Part shown: one piece after another, positions 32,985-43,412 of the stretch
How positions within the stretch are numbered: the first letter of the stretch is position 1
Layout: each line of letters starts with the position of its first letter
Assembly (NCBI GenBank): GCA_004194705.1
Contig: SADC01001227.1
Coordinates: 2,480,001 to 2,544,000, forward strand
DNA from: Ditylenchus dipsaci
Taxonomy: Eukaryota; Nematoda; Chromadorea; Rhabditida; Anguinidae
Direction: 5' to 3'
Length of the DNA stretch: 64,000 nucleotides
The notes under the pieces: model-generated
The model's database searches: none
What the model was told of the DNA's origin: nothing
The model's input: only the letters and a program-made list of their open reading frames with translations
Program-made: the position numbers and the translations under genes

Positions 32985-33090
32985 ATCAAAGGATGCCGCC
33001 TTCATGCCCCATACCCATGGGGCACTTCCAAAGATAAACCCATAGGTAAAAGAGGGTGTTAGGCTCCACCCTTTTTAGGAAGTGAAGTGA
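32985..33090 (-). repeat. Inverted copy of the 13.56-kb small foldback
   Basis: AAGGATGCCGCCTTCATGCC, CCATGGGGCACTTCCAAAGA and AGGGTGTTAGGCTCCACCC are the inverse of the order at 13,580-13,685. Confidence 0.6.
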
Positions 33091-33317
33091 AAAGTGACCC
33101 CAAATCAGCCCCCAAACTCATTTTTTCTGCTCAACAAGATGAGAGAAGCATTTCTAAACACTTTCTGAATAAAAAATTTGAAATTTGTCGAAAAATCATC
33201 CGGATGACATGCTTCTGAAACACAATAGATAAACACACAGAAATCATTTTGTAAAATTTACATAGATGTTATTCATTATACCAACAGTATGACAACACTT
33301 ATCGTACAATTTATATA

Positions 33318-33501
33318 CAGTCAAACCTCGATTTAAGGACACTCGATTTAAGGACACCCTCGATTTAAGGACATCTGTTTTTTGGGTCTTTTGGTTTTCA
33401 TTTCTTACTTTTTAGTATAATTGAACCTCGATTCAAGGACACCTCGATATAAGGACAGCGTTTGGCCGGTCCCAAGGTGTCCTTAAATCGAGGTTTGACT
33501 G
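33318..33501. mobile_element. Pogo-like MITE, 184 bp, TA duplication
   Basis: CAGTCAAACCTCGATTTAAG and its exact inverse are flanked by TA. The left end is followed by tandem CTCGATTTAAGGACAC units. Confidence 0.8.
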
Positions 33502-33649
33502 TAGTACAATTATAGTACAATAATACAGTTAGGTTACAATAGCACTATAGTACACTTAGTGTACCGTACTGTACGGTACAGTACGCCAAACAGTATGTGT
33601 ACGGGTAGGTGTACGTTTAATTTTAAGTGTATGTGTACGGGTAGGACGA

Positions 33650-33835
33650 AGCTTTTTTCTGCCATCTTTTGGCTTTTTTCTGCCACCTTCTGGCTTTTTT
33701 ATGCCACCTTCTGGCTTTTTTCTGCCATCTTTTGGCTTTTTTCTGCCACCTTCTGGCTTTTTTATGCCACCTTCTGGCTTTTTTCTGCCATCTTTTGGCT
33801 TTTTTCTGCCACATTTTTGCTTTTTTGCCACCTTT
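33650..33835. repeat. 21-bp minisatellite with 63-bp higher-order period
   Basis: About nine 21-bp units of the type GGCTTTTTTCTGCCACCTTC occur in the repeating order TCT-TTTTGG, ACC with TTTTTT, ACC with TTTTAT, giving a 63-bp superunit. Because 21 is a multiple of 3, several frames stay open on both strands (KKPEGGR on the minus strand, LFSAIFW on the plus). These are not genes. A short inverted piece (GGTGGCAGAAAAAAGCC) lies at 33,970-34,010. Confidence 0.8.
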
Positions 33836-34189
33836 TACTCAGTGTAGCATTTTGTGAAAGAAAAGTTTAGAGCTGTAGAAAGAGTGGAAGAAGGGTTGTT
33901 GATCATTGATTTGAGATAAATTTACTCATAGATTAATAAAATTATGACATAATGTTATTTAAAAGCAAAAGGTGGCAGAAAAAAGCCAAAAAGTGGCAGA
34001 AAAAAGATTTATCCGTACGGGTAGGGTTTGTTTAATTTCAAATTTAGGTGTATGGGTATGATTTTAGGTGTATGTGTAGGTGTTGTCCATTGTCAAGTGT
34101 ACGTGTAAGTGTAGGGCACTTTTCAAGTGTACGCGTACTGTATGGTATGTGTAGGTGTTACTTTCGGAAACACTGGTCCCAAATATAGT

Positions 34190-34495
34190 CAGAATTCCGA
34201 TTTTGCCGATCGTTTTTCTGAAACCTAAAAATTTTTCTTTTAAAAAGCAAAACCTCGATATAGTGCCACCACTTTTTGGAAAAGGGGTGGCACTATATCG
34301 AGGTTTTGCTTTTTTTAAAAAAAAATCTAGGTTTCAGAAAAACGATCGGCAAAATCGAAATCCTGACGGTGTTTGGGACCAGACTGTAAAAACAGATACA
34401 GATTACAAAAATCTTTAAAAATCGAGGTAAATAAGTGTCAGACCCGAGGCTGGAACGAACTTTTGGGGGTGGCACTATAACGAGGTTGACTGTAG
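34190..34495. mobile_element. Pogo-like element, left end truncated
   Basis: A palindrome (AAAGCAAAACCTCGATATAG with its inverse) is followed by a right end ACGAGGTTGACTG and TA at 34,490. The inner text CCGATTTTGCCGATCGTTTTTC is related to 27,655 and 31,000. Further GAGAGTTGACTG-type ends follow at 34,545-34,575. From 34,580 to 35,270 I see nothing. Confidence 0.55.
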
Positions 34496-35279
34496 AGGGT
34501 CAAGAGTTATCTTCCAAGTTCCCACTGACCGGTCGTTATACCGAGAGTTGACTGTAATCGAAAGTTGACTGTAAAACGTTTGTCAGATCAGTGAAATTGC
34601 AAAGTCAGGCTGAACAAAAACATCGAAATTTAAGCATCATTGTATAGAAAGCAATTTCCGTAAAGATTTAGGTTAAGAGGATAGTGCCTTCTCCGTCTTC
34701 ATTGATTAGTGACTATGCCTGCAGAATTGCCTCCTTGGTGCACAGTATAGTTTTTATTTTAACGAACACAAGTTGAATAGCTTGCTAAGTTCTTTTGATT
34801 TGTTGTTGCTTAATGTATGATTTAATATGCTTTGTAAGCTCTGGAGACGCGTAAATGTATGACGCGTAAAATCTTAGCAGGAGTCACAATTTGTGAAAAA
34901 AATTACAAACACCAAAATTTAGGAGCGAAAAATACGAACATTTTATTTCATGCTTTCTTCTTCTGTAAGACAAAATTAAAACCGTCCCTGCATAAACAAG
35001 ACAAAAAAATCGCCCAATCATTGGGGACGATACTTTATATTTTTTCTCATGGTGTAGGATTGTAGTTTCAGATTCATTATATATTGTTTTTTAATGTGTT
35101 GATTCATTATTGTTATTCAAAAAGGTAACAAAAAAATTTATGTATATTGACAACCAATATTTCTACAGATAATAAAATTGTACTAATGTTATTGTCATTA
35201 TGTAAAATCATTAACAAAAATGCATATTTTCGGCAATAGTTGTATTCAATAAATATATGCACATGAATACCGTAAATTT

Positions 35280-35422
35280 CCAATATAAACCACCCTCTAA
35301 TAAACGCTCATTTCACTATGTTTTACTAAGATTTGAGAGTAAAGTTTATTTTAGTCGTCAATTTTAAGTTTGTTACGGAGCTGAAAAATATAGGCCCTAG
35401 GCTTGTATTAGAAATTAAACGG
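35280..35422. mobile_element. CCGTA/TACGG-family MITE, 143 bp
   Basis: CCGTAAATTTCCAATATAAACC at the left (approximate) and TTAGAAATTAAACGG at the right, flanked by TA on both sides. Confidence 0.55.
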
Positions 35423-35619
35423 TATATCTCTTGACAATTATAAGTGCAATCATGAGTTTACCCAAGTTGCAATCGTTTCAGTAAGTGAGTTTTATACGAT
35501 TTTACTCATACCTATTTTATCAGTTAATAAGTGTAATATCGTTTTGTTCGTTAAAACTTGTCAAAAAAGTAAAAAAAGCTATTGGTCATGTTTTTCTAGA
35601 TTGACTAATAAAAGGCTGT

Positions 35620-36212
35620 AAGTGAATTTCCCCACCAAGTGTGAAATTCTCCACCAAATTAATTAAATTCCCCAACTTTTTCAAATTCGCACTAAAAATA
35701 GTAAATTTTCCCACCATAATTGTGAAATTGCCCCCCTAATTTTTTATTTCATTGTCTGTGCTATTTATCGTGTATAAAAAGTCGAGCATTGTATCTTTTT
35801 TGTTTATGAAAGGCAGTTCTAGTAATTATGCCGTCGGAGTTCTGGTTTCTCATGTTTTCTACTGTGCTCTGCCAAGTATTAATCGACTTCTTCCTTGCTC
35901 GCACATTCTTTCACCACACTCCATCCTCGATTATTTCCTCTTGACATCTTTTTCGCTAAAAAAACATGTGATGAGAACATGAGAAACCAAAATTCCGACG
36001 GCATAATTACTAGAACTGCCTTTCATAAACAAAAAATATACATGCTCGACTTTTTATGCACGATAAATAGCACAGATAATGAAATAAAAAATTAGGTAGG
36101 GAATTTCACAATTTTGGTAGGGAAATTCATTATTTTTAGTGCGAATTTGAATTTGGTGGGGAATTTAATTCATTCGGTGGAGAATTTCACACTTTTGTGG
36201 GGAAATTCAATT
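35620..36212. repeat. Foldback with GGGGAATTTCAC repeats in both arms
   Basis: Each outer arm has four to five diverged copies of GGTGGGGAATTTCACA at a 22-30-nt spacing. The inner arms (35,745-35,865 and 35,965-36,090) are near-perfect inverses, for example TTCTAGTAATTATGCCGTCG with CGACGGCATAATTACTAGAA. Confidence 0.7.
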
Positions 36213-36426
36213 TGATACCTAATAAAATACAGATTTTGAACTTTTTCAAACTAACTAATTCTTCGCCTAACTAAATTTTGAAAAAACATACAAAATATGA
36301 GCCTAAGTAAATCTAAAAAATTGAAATGTTATTGACTTATTGCTCAACGTAATTGTGTAACAGTGATTTAATAATACTACGAATTTTAGTGCAAATATAA
36401 TATATATAAATATATATATATATATA

Positions 36427-36679
36427 CCGTATTTCTTCTAATATAAGCCCCCCCCGCTCTAATATAATCCCTCCTCAACTTTTAGGGTCTGTATGTCAGG
36501 GTAAAAGCAATATTTTGCACAGTTTTTTGATACGTTTTCTAAACTCCCATGAGCTCTACCGATTCCACTTTTTAGATTTTTGTTGAGCACCCGAAAATCT
36601 CGAGATCGAATTCCAAATTTTCCGATTTTTGGGGACTTCAAAAATAGAAGTTCCAGGGCTTCTATTAAAGGAAATACGG
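36427..36679. mobile_element. CCGTA/TACGG-family MITE, 253 bp, TA duplication
   Basis: CCGTATTTCTTCTAATATAAG and TTCTATTAAAGGAAATACGG at the ends, TA on both sides, a run of C after the left end, and a TATATA tract just outside. Confidence 0.7.
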
Positions 36680-36759
36680 TATATGGTATATACTCACTTT
36701 CTCAAACTCTAACAAATAAGGCCATTACCTTCTAACACACACAAAAACACATAAATAAA

Positions 36760-37150
36760 CAGTCGAATCTCGATAGTATACCTTAACGGCAAGGAATGGG
36801 ACGTAACGAGGATAAAAAACTCTAATTTTGAATTATATTTGATATTATAAATTGATGGAAATAAATTTTAATGTGTCTTTTTAGTACAGAAGAAAGTCAG
36901 AAAATTGTTGACCGAATTTCAAAAAACTTGAAAAACTGAAGCTGAAATTTTGAAATTTTCGGTATGTTCATTTGGCCGATTGTTACTGACCGATTGATGG
37001 CTTAATGGTTCAGCCAATTAGCCATTTGATATTTCTAGATTAGAGTGATTAATTATTACTAAGAAACATTTTAAGAAATTAGGTTGAGAAAATATCGGGC
37101 CCACTGCTAGGACGAACTTGAAAAAAATCCGTTTATCGAGATTCGACAGT
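36760..37150. mobile_element. Diverged pogo-like element
   Basis: CAGTCGAATCTCGATAGTAT at the left and TTATCGAGATTCGACAGTAT at the right. The inside is AT-rich without a coding stretch. Confidence 0.5.
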
Positions 37151-37359
37151 ATATACATCAAATCAGTTCAAACAATTTACAGAAAATTAAATTAGAGCAA
37201 GGTATATGGACTAATAAGATCATTGACAGCCATCAAAAACCTAAAAAAAAATTCATTGGATAAATTCAGTGCTTATTGCTTTATTCTTCGCTGCTTATAG
37301 ACATATTACTGATGTACCATTTTCCCAAAATAAAAGAGCGTGCTCTCTTTCTTACGACT

Positions 37360-37490
37360 CGCTCACAATGAAGATAGGATAGGATGTAGAAGTCGCATTT
37401 CGAAATAGGGAATAAAGTCAAATATTGAATTTGAAGTCTACTCACAATAAGACTTCGACATCCTATTTTCATTGTGAGCGCCCTATTAAA
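37360..37490. repeat. Small foldback GCTCACAATGAAGATAGGAT
   Basis: GCTCACAATGAAGATAGGAT and its mirror ATCCTATTTTCATTGTGAGCGCC are about 90 bp apart. The TCACAATGA core resembles the termini of the 54.4-54.7 kb element. Confidence 0.55.
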
Positions 37491-37574
37491 CCTCATAAAA
37501 ACTTTCTATGTGTAAAAACATGAAATATCGAATCTAAAATGAAATTGAAAATCAGAGATTAATTGCACCCTTAC

Positions 37575-38158
37575 AAAGCACGGTTCGCCAAATTAGTCCG
37601 ACTTTTGTTTTTAATCATGTTTTTTAAAATTTATTTTGTATTGGCGAGATCTTTTTTTATTTGACAGAGAAGACTCAGAGAAATCGAATAACACTAAACA
37701 TGTATAAAAAGGCTTATTTTCACATCAACGAAAACACAATTGAAAAGCAGCGAAAATATCAAATAAATTTCATTCGATGTTGTTGTATTTTTGCTTCACG
37801 TTTTGCTTCTTAGACATTTAGGCATCGTTGTAGGCATCGACCATAACTGTTCATTGCTCTTTGCACCATCTCCGAAGAAATTTATTTAAAGGCTTGGACA
37901 ATTCTATTGCAGGCATGCATGGATGGCTAAGAGCCAAGCGTGAAGCAAGAATACAACAACATCGAATAAATTTATTGGTTATTTTCGCTGCTTTTCATTT
38001 TGTTTTTGTTTATGTAAAAATAAACCTTTTTATGCATGTTTACTGTTATTCGATTTCTCTGAGTCTCCTCTATCGAATAAAAAAAGATCTCGCCGATACA
38101 TAATGAATTTGAAAAGATGTGTTCAAAAACAAAAGACGCACTAATTTGGCAAACCTTG
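37575..38158. repeat. Foldback, 580 bp
   Basis: ACGGTTCGCCAAATTAGTCCG at the left and CGCACTAATTTGGCAAACCT at the right are inverse ends. The inner arms share AAACCTTTTTATGCATG and GATGTTGTTGTATTTTTGCT with its mirror. The open frames inside reflect the symmetry. Confidence 0.65.
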
Positions 38159-38716
38159 TATATGTATCAAGTTGGATGTAAAAGTCTAAATTCCGATTTC
38201 AACACATTTTATTTTTCTTGTCCACTATAAACATTTTTTCAGAGAGATTTATAGATATGAAGAGTATTAACAGAAAATTCCACAATATGTACTTCAAAAT
38301 AGAATTTAAGCCTTGGAACATTGGAAAATCTTGGAAATGTATCAGAAATAAAAAAATTAACAAATATGTCCAAAATTTTAGGTTGCATACTGTGAATGTA
38401 ATTTATACAGGAATGGAATAAAATTTTTGAAAAAATAAATTTTCGGGAAAAGAACATTTTGACTACTTTTGAAGAAAAAAAGTCATTTTATCCAGTGCTT
38501 ATTGCCATTTTGAAGAAGAGAAAAAAGATTTTGACGTGAAACTTCGACAATGAAAAAAATTTGGGGTCTTAAAAAAAGTACAAATCATTTAAAAAGTACG
38601 ATTCTCATCCTTGAATTTATACCATTATTTCAAATGTCAATTTTTTCGAAAAATAAAAACTTTTATGATTCTTATATAAAATTACCTTTTGTAAAAATGA
38701 AGTAAACGCCGCACTC

Positions 38717-38896
38717 CTAGCTGCTTGTATAAGTGGAAAAGCTTTTGTCGAAATTTGGATCGTTTTGGCTGAGTCCACCAGTCAATGGTCTGCCTAATGC
38801 ATTGTGGAAAGCGTCCCAGCATAATCTTAGGTGGTTGTAAAAGACATGGCTCGAATTGGCATTACACAAATCTCGTTTTCTTAAAGTTGTAATAAG
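38717..38896 (-). CDS. Candidate terminal coding exon, unknown
   Basis: A 59-residue minus-strand frame reads LITTLRKRDLCNANSSHVFY, then NHLRLCWDAFHNALGRPLTG, and ends FSTYTSS with a stop at 38,717. The composition is protein-like and unlike neighbouring repeats, but no start, acceptor or partner exon is evident. It abuts the 38.9-40.15 kb foldback and may be a transposon-protein fragment. Confidence 0.3.
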   Translation of the reverse strand, partial: LITTLRKRDLCNANSSHVFYNHLRLCWDAFHNALGRPLTGGLSQNDPNFDKSFSTYTSS

Positions 38897-38902
38897 TTAA
38901 AA

Positions 38903-40150
38903 GAGCATGGTAACCTGAAGCAAAAGCAATTGTTGATATTCGAATTTCCGGGGACAATGTCCTACACTATGATTGCAGCACGAATTATTTTTGAATGCAA
39001 ACATATATGTTTCAAATGTTCATTTGAGTTCTCGAATTAATCACAAACTGGTTCGCTGATGTGCTGGTAATTTTCAGATTTATTATTTAATGCTTGGATT
39101 TTTCGGGATGCTTTGTGCTGAGCAGGATTTCCGTGATATGGATTTTGAGCCCTGACATGATTATGATATGGAATTGACATGATATAACCTATGGTGATAT
39201 CAAATTATTCAAAATTATGCATCATATTATCTGATATGATGTCGTATTAATAAATTGTCCGATATTATAATGAGATGACATTAGAACGCAAAAATGTGCG
39301 TGATATGATATAATATCATGATGATATCACGATAATATGATAATGAGATGATATCAGCAGTTTTACTTAAGATGATTCCTTATTGAGAAATTGAGCATTT
39401 AAATAATTGAAAAGTTGGTTGGAAAGTTGAGATTTGAGCATTTAAATACGTATTTCTCTAATAAAAGCCCCGGGCTTTATTTTGGATGCCCTCCAGGGGG
39501 GGTATATTAGAGGGAGGGGGGCTTATAATGGAGGGGGCTTCTATTAAAGGAATACGGGTAATTGAAAAGTTGGGCATTTGAATAGTAAATTCGAAGCCTG
39601 GCATCGGCAAAGTACAGATCTTGTGAATTTGACTTATTCAGTGCCAACTTTTCAATTATTTAAATGCTCAATTTCAATAAGGAATATCTGTAAAATGCTG
39701 GATATCATCTCATTATAATATCGATATCATCAATATTATATCATATACGCCACATTTTTGCGTTCTAATGTCATCTATTATATCTCGGACAATTTTTAAT
39801 AAATACGACATCATATCAGATAATATGATGCATAATTTTGAATAATTTGATATCACCATAGGTTATATCATGTCAATTCATATCATAATCATGTCAGGGC
39901 TCCCAAAATCCATATCAGGAAATCCTGCTCAGCACAAAGCATCGGAAATCCAAGCACTAAATAATAATATGAAAAAGTTACCAGCACTCAGCGAACCAGT
40001 TTGTGATTAATTCGAGAATTCAAAATGAACATTTGAAATATATATGTTTGCATTCAAAAAATAATTCGTGCTGCAATCATGTGTAGGACATTGTCCCGGA
40101 AATTCGAATATCAACATTGCTTTTGCTTCAGGTTACCATGCTTTTTAAGA
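38903..40150. repeat. 1.25-kb foldback with a MITE in its loop
   Basis: CATGGTAACCTGAAGCAAAAGC at the left end (approximate) has its mirror GCTTTTGCTTCAGGTTACCATG at the right. Arms of about 500 bp also share TGATATAACCTATGGTGATA with its inverse. The loop, 39,400-39,660, contains a small CCGTA-type element (39,447-39,560) with TCTAATAAAAGCCCCGGGCT. Confidence 0.7.
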
Positions 40151-40489
40151 AACTTTTAGGTCATAATTAGGTGTGAATTTTTTTCAGTGATTTCAAGAAA
40201 GTGTTTTGAAAATTTTAAAAATTAAAAATCGGAACAACATTATCAGAAAGGCTAAAAATCGAAATATAATACAGAAATAATCAATCTTTTTTGGCGTTTT
40301 TCTTTTTCATTTTTCAATTGTCAGTGTCTTTCCCACACGAATATGATGTTAAGTTTGAGGTTATTATTTTGAAATAAAAGTTTAGCAAATGATGTCCAAA
40401 CTTGTATGAGAGTCTTACAAGAACGCTCAAAAAGGATGTCATACTAGTTTTGGATAGTTTCAGCTCAGTTTTATTGCTCTCTCATAGAG

Positions 40490-40790
40490 ATGGCCTCGGG
40501 ACGGGACGAGAATCCCGTCCGTCGTCCCGAAGGGATTTTGGGCTTGTCCGTGGTGTCCCGTCCGGAAAAAAATTCTAGTGTGTCCCGTCCGGAATGATTT
40601 TCCGATTTTTCATTCATTTTTCCTTTATTTTTCCTTATTATGGGTCGGGACGTCCTGTTCCGTCTGTTCGTCCGTCCCGAAGAGATTTTAGGGCTTGTCC
40701 GTCCCGGTGTCCGTCCCGAAAAAAAATTCTAGTGTGTCCGTCCCGGAATGATTTTCCGATTTCTCATTTCATTTTTTCTTTTCATCAACA
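40490..40790 (+). repeat. Direct repeat of about 150 bp (GTCCCGTCCGG)
   Basis: Two copies run in the same direction: CCGTCCCGAAGGGATTTT to TTTTCCGATTTTTCATTC, and CCGTCCCGAAGAGATTTTAG to TTTTCCGATTTCTCATTTC. Each contains AAAATTCTAGTGTGTCCCG. It is much less AT-rich than its neighbourhood. Confidence 0.65.
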
Positions 40791-40844
40791 AGTGAATGAA
40801 AACAGTAAGTCACTAAACCTTACCACACTATCCGGGAAGCGTAT

Positions 40845-41260
40845 GAAACAAACTTGATCTTGGCACACAAAGCCCACTTGCGACGTTTCGAAATGGCATG
40901 GTGGATCGACGATTGACTAAGTCCAATGAAATCACCGACAGTTTGCTGGAAGACTGTTTTGCCCGCAATACATCAGGAACGCAAGGACTTGAGCTATGCA
41001 CCGACATTCCTTTCCTCTGTTGCTTCTCTGTAGCTCCAGGGACAAAAGTTCTGCAGATCTTCTAAAGCAGAGAAGATAATAATAAAAAGGGGTCTTTTTA
41101 CACACTATGATGGACGATCGTCGAAAAACCGAAAGCGCTGATGCAGTTCGCCATCAGTGAGTGTATCCATATTTCATATTCTCGTCGCAATCGGTAATTT
41201 TCGGCTTGCGTAATTGTAGAAGAGCCCCCACAGACGGCATCTGAAGTATCAAGATAGAAT
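40845..41260 (-). pseudogene. PIF/Harbinger transposase remnant (N-terminal part)
   Basis: On the minus strand the reading starts MPSVGALLQLRKPKITDCDE and passes to LTDGELHQRFRFFDDR after a one-base shift. It reaches AQVLAFLMYC and, after another shift, VFQQTVGDFIGLSQSSIHHA followed by ISKRRKWA. GELxxRFRF, the LAFLxxC...FQQTVGD block and the GLSQSSIHHAISK helix-turn-helix are the usual order at the N-terminus of Harbinger nucleases. The catalytic DDE part is missing, so this is a dead fragment. Confidence 0.6.
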
Positions 41261-41531
41261 ATCGTGATCCATTAAACATGACGATATTAGATAAACAACA
41301 AACAATGAAAGCAAACAACCACAAATTTAGTAAAGAAAAATGATTATTGAAACAAATGCAATTCAAAAGAATGAATTATCCGGATAATTATCTGGTATCG
41401 GATAATTATCCGATACTATCCGGATAATTATCCTATCGGATAGTATCCGATAGTGATTATAAATATGGGCGGGTAGCAGGTCGTTTTTCTACCCACCCGA
41501 GGCATACTAGTCCTTAGAGACTTTTTTGCTA

Positions 41532-42587
41532 CAGTCGAGTCTCGATTTAACGTACCCCATTTAACGTACCTTCGATTTAAACGTACCATTGAGGGAGATT
41601 TGTCGGCCTGAATGAAATTAAGGTAAACTGAGTCTCGAATACAAACGTACCCCTGATTTTAACGTACCCTTCGATTTAGCGTGCCTCTTGGACCGGTCCC
41701 AAGCAATGAAAATACCCTCGATTTAACGTACAGTAGAAAAATTTAGCATCACATAAATTTTAAAATTTAAAATCCCGCTTTTTTCGCACCCAATTTTTGT
41801 TGCGAAAGCTGCACTGTATTGCATTTCGTCATTTCTGTTGATTTTTAGGAGTTCTAGTTTATTTTTTGTTTAGACTAATCATGGAAACTCTTTATTTTTT
41901 ATTTTTATTTTGGTAAATGTTGATGAATGTTTATATTGTTTCTATTCCACCCAGAAGACGATGAAGAAGCTGAAGAAGAGATCATTCTGGCCGATATCGG
42001 CCGTTTGTTTCTGGGCTCAACTGCAAGCAAACAATGAAGTGGAAGGCACGGTGGCAGAATACTTGGCTGTGGTGAGCAAATCGAAACCGGTGGAGCTCTC
42101 ACATTGGCCGAAATCGCTCAGGATGTCCAAAACAAGGAAGTGGAAGAGGCCGAGGAGAACAGCGACTCTGAGGTGGTGGAAATAGAAGACGAAGAGCCTC
42201 CAGTCACTGCCCGAGAAGCAATCAAGCCATGAGAATCCTTCAACGCTATGCAGACTACGTGACCGATCCCGCCGCTCTCAAACACTTTGATGCACTCGAC
42301 GATTTTTTGGCCAAAGAACGCTTCAAGAAAATGGAACAGAAAAAGATTGATGATTATTTTGTTTAACCAATATTTTGTTGTTATTGAATGATTTTTGTTT
42401 GATGTTATAAAATTCCCTCGCTAAATTCTTGATGGAGTCGACATTAGAGTCTCGATTTAACGTACGGCTGTCTATTAAAGAGTAAGGATACCCTTGATTT
42501 AACGTACCCCCGATTTAACGTACCCCTCGATTTAACGTACCCTCAGGGCCGGTCCCCATGGGGGTACGTTAAATCGAGACTCGACTG
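41532..42587 (+). mobile_element. Tigger/pogo element, internally deleted, TA duplication
   Basis: CAGTCGAGTCTCGATTTAAC and GTTAAATCGAGACTCGACTG are exact inverse ends flanked by TA. Tandem CGATTTAACGTACCC units follow each end. The middle holds only the acidic C-terminal part of a transposase (41,950-42,366). The element is about 1.06 kb, far shorter than a full Tigger. Confidence 0.8.
41950..42366 (+). pseudogene. Tigger/pogo transposase C-terminal remnant
   Basis: Readable blocks in order: EDDEEAEEEIILADIGRLFL, LTLAEIAQDVQNKEVEEAEE, IEDEEPPVTAREAIK. After a one-base shift near 42,226 the reading continues MRILQRYADYVTDPAALKHF and DALDDFLAKERFKKME, ending KKIDDYFV. This acidic linker, helical pair and basic-aromatic end are typical of Tigger/pogo transposases. 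The DNA-binding and DDE domains are absent. Confidence 0.65.
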
Positions 42588-42716
42588 TATTCTATGACTA
42601 GTCCAGAAAAAATATTTGCCAGCATGGGTATTAGAACCTGTAACTTATTCGAGGATCGATTACCAGGGATAAATTAACTTGGGATCAGTTAACCAGAAAT
42701 CAATTACCGTATATTC

Positions 42717-42985
42717 TCTATTAGAAGGCCCGGGCCTTCTATTTTTCAACCGTAAAAAAGTCGGAAAAAATTTGGGTCGATTTTGAGATTTTTGCGTGCT
42801 CAACCAAAATTTTAAAAGTGGAATCAGGTAAGCTCGTGTTAACTAAGAAAACGCGAAAAACAGATTTGCGAATTTCTTTTTCTAGGCTGATATATAGGTC
42901 CTCAAGGGGGCCTTCTATTAGAGAGGGGCCTTCTATTAGAGAGGGGCCTTCTATTAGAGAGGGGCTTCTAATCGAGAATATACGG
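42717..42985. mobile_element. CCGTA/TACGG-family MITE, 269 bp, TA duplication
   Basis: CCGTATATTCTCTATTAGAAG and CTAATCGAGAATATACGG are flanked by TA. Three tandem GGGGCCTTCTATTAGAGA units lie before the right end. Confidence 0.75.
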
Positions 42986-43124
42986 TAACCGGAGATCATC
43001 GCCGACTAACGTAAGCTGGCTTGAAACATGAAATAATTAAAATATATATTTTGTACGCGTAGATCTTGTTAAGTAAAATTCCGTTGACGAATTTACCGGT
43101 TGACGAATTTACCAGTTGACGAAT

Positions 43125-43375
43125 TTACCTAGAGCCTCAAAATTGACTCTATTTTGACGGTGAGTCGAAAAAAAAGTCAAAATGTGTACATAATTGTAAC
43201 TTTTGGATTTCTTATGGTTTTCAATTCTTTAAAGTGTGAATTTTAGCCACTTTAAAGTACTATCAAATACGCTTTACAGAATTGAAAACCATGAGAAATC
43301 CAAAATGTTAAAATTATGTACAAATTTTGACTTTTTTTGACGCACCGTCAAAATAGAGTCAATTTTGACGCTTTT
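43125..43375. repeat. Foldback upstream of ELL
   Basis: AAAATTGACTCTATTTTGACGG and CCGTCAAAATAGAGTCAATTTT are inverse arms, with TTTCTTATGGTTTTCAATTC and its mirror inside. The right arm ends about 40 bp before the ELL start codon, so it would lie in the promoter or 5' leader. Confidence 0.65.
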
Positions 43376-43412
43376 GACAACAATGCTTTACCACCCAATT
43401 TTTAGAAGTAAG

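Noticed and set aside
33556..33870. Lys/Pro/Gly-rich and aromatic repeat ORFs on both strands
   Set aside because: A 21-bp minisatellite keeps several frames open at once; there is no splice or start context.
33300..34600. CRISPR-like array of short repeats
   Set aside because: The repeats are MITE ends and a contiguous minisatellite without unique spacers, in a eukaryotic context.
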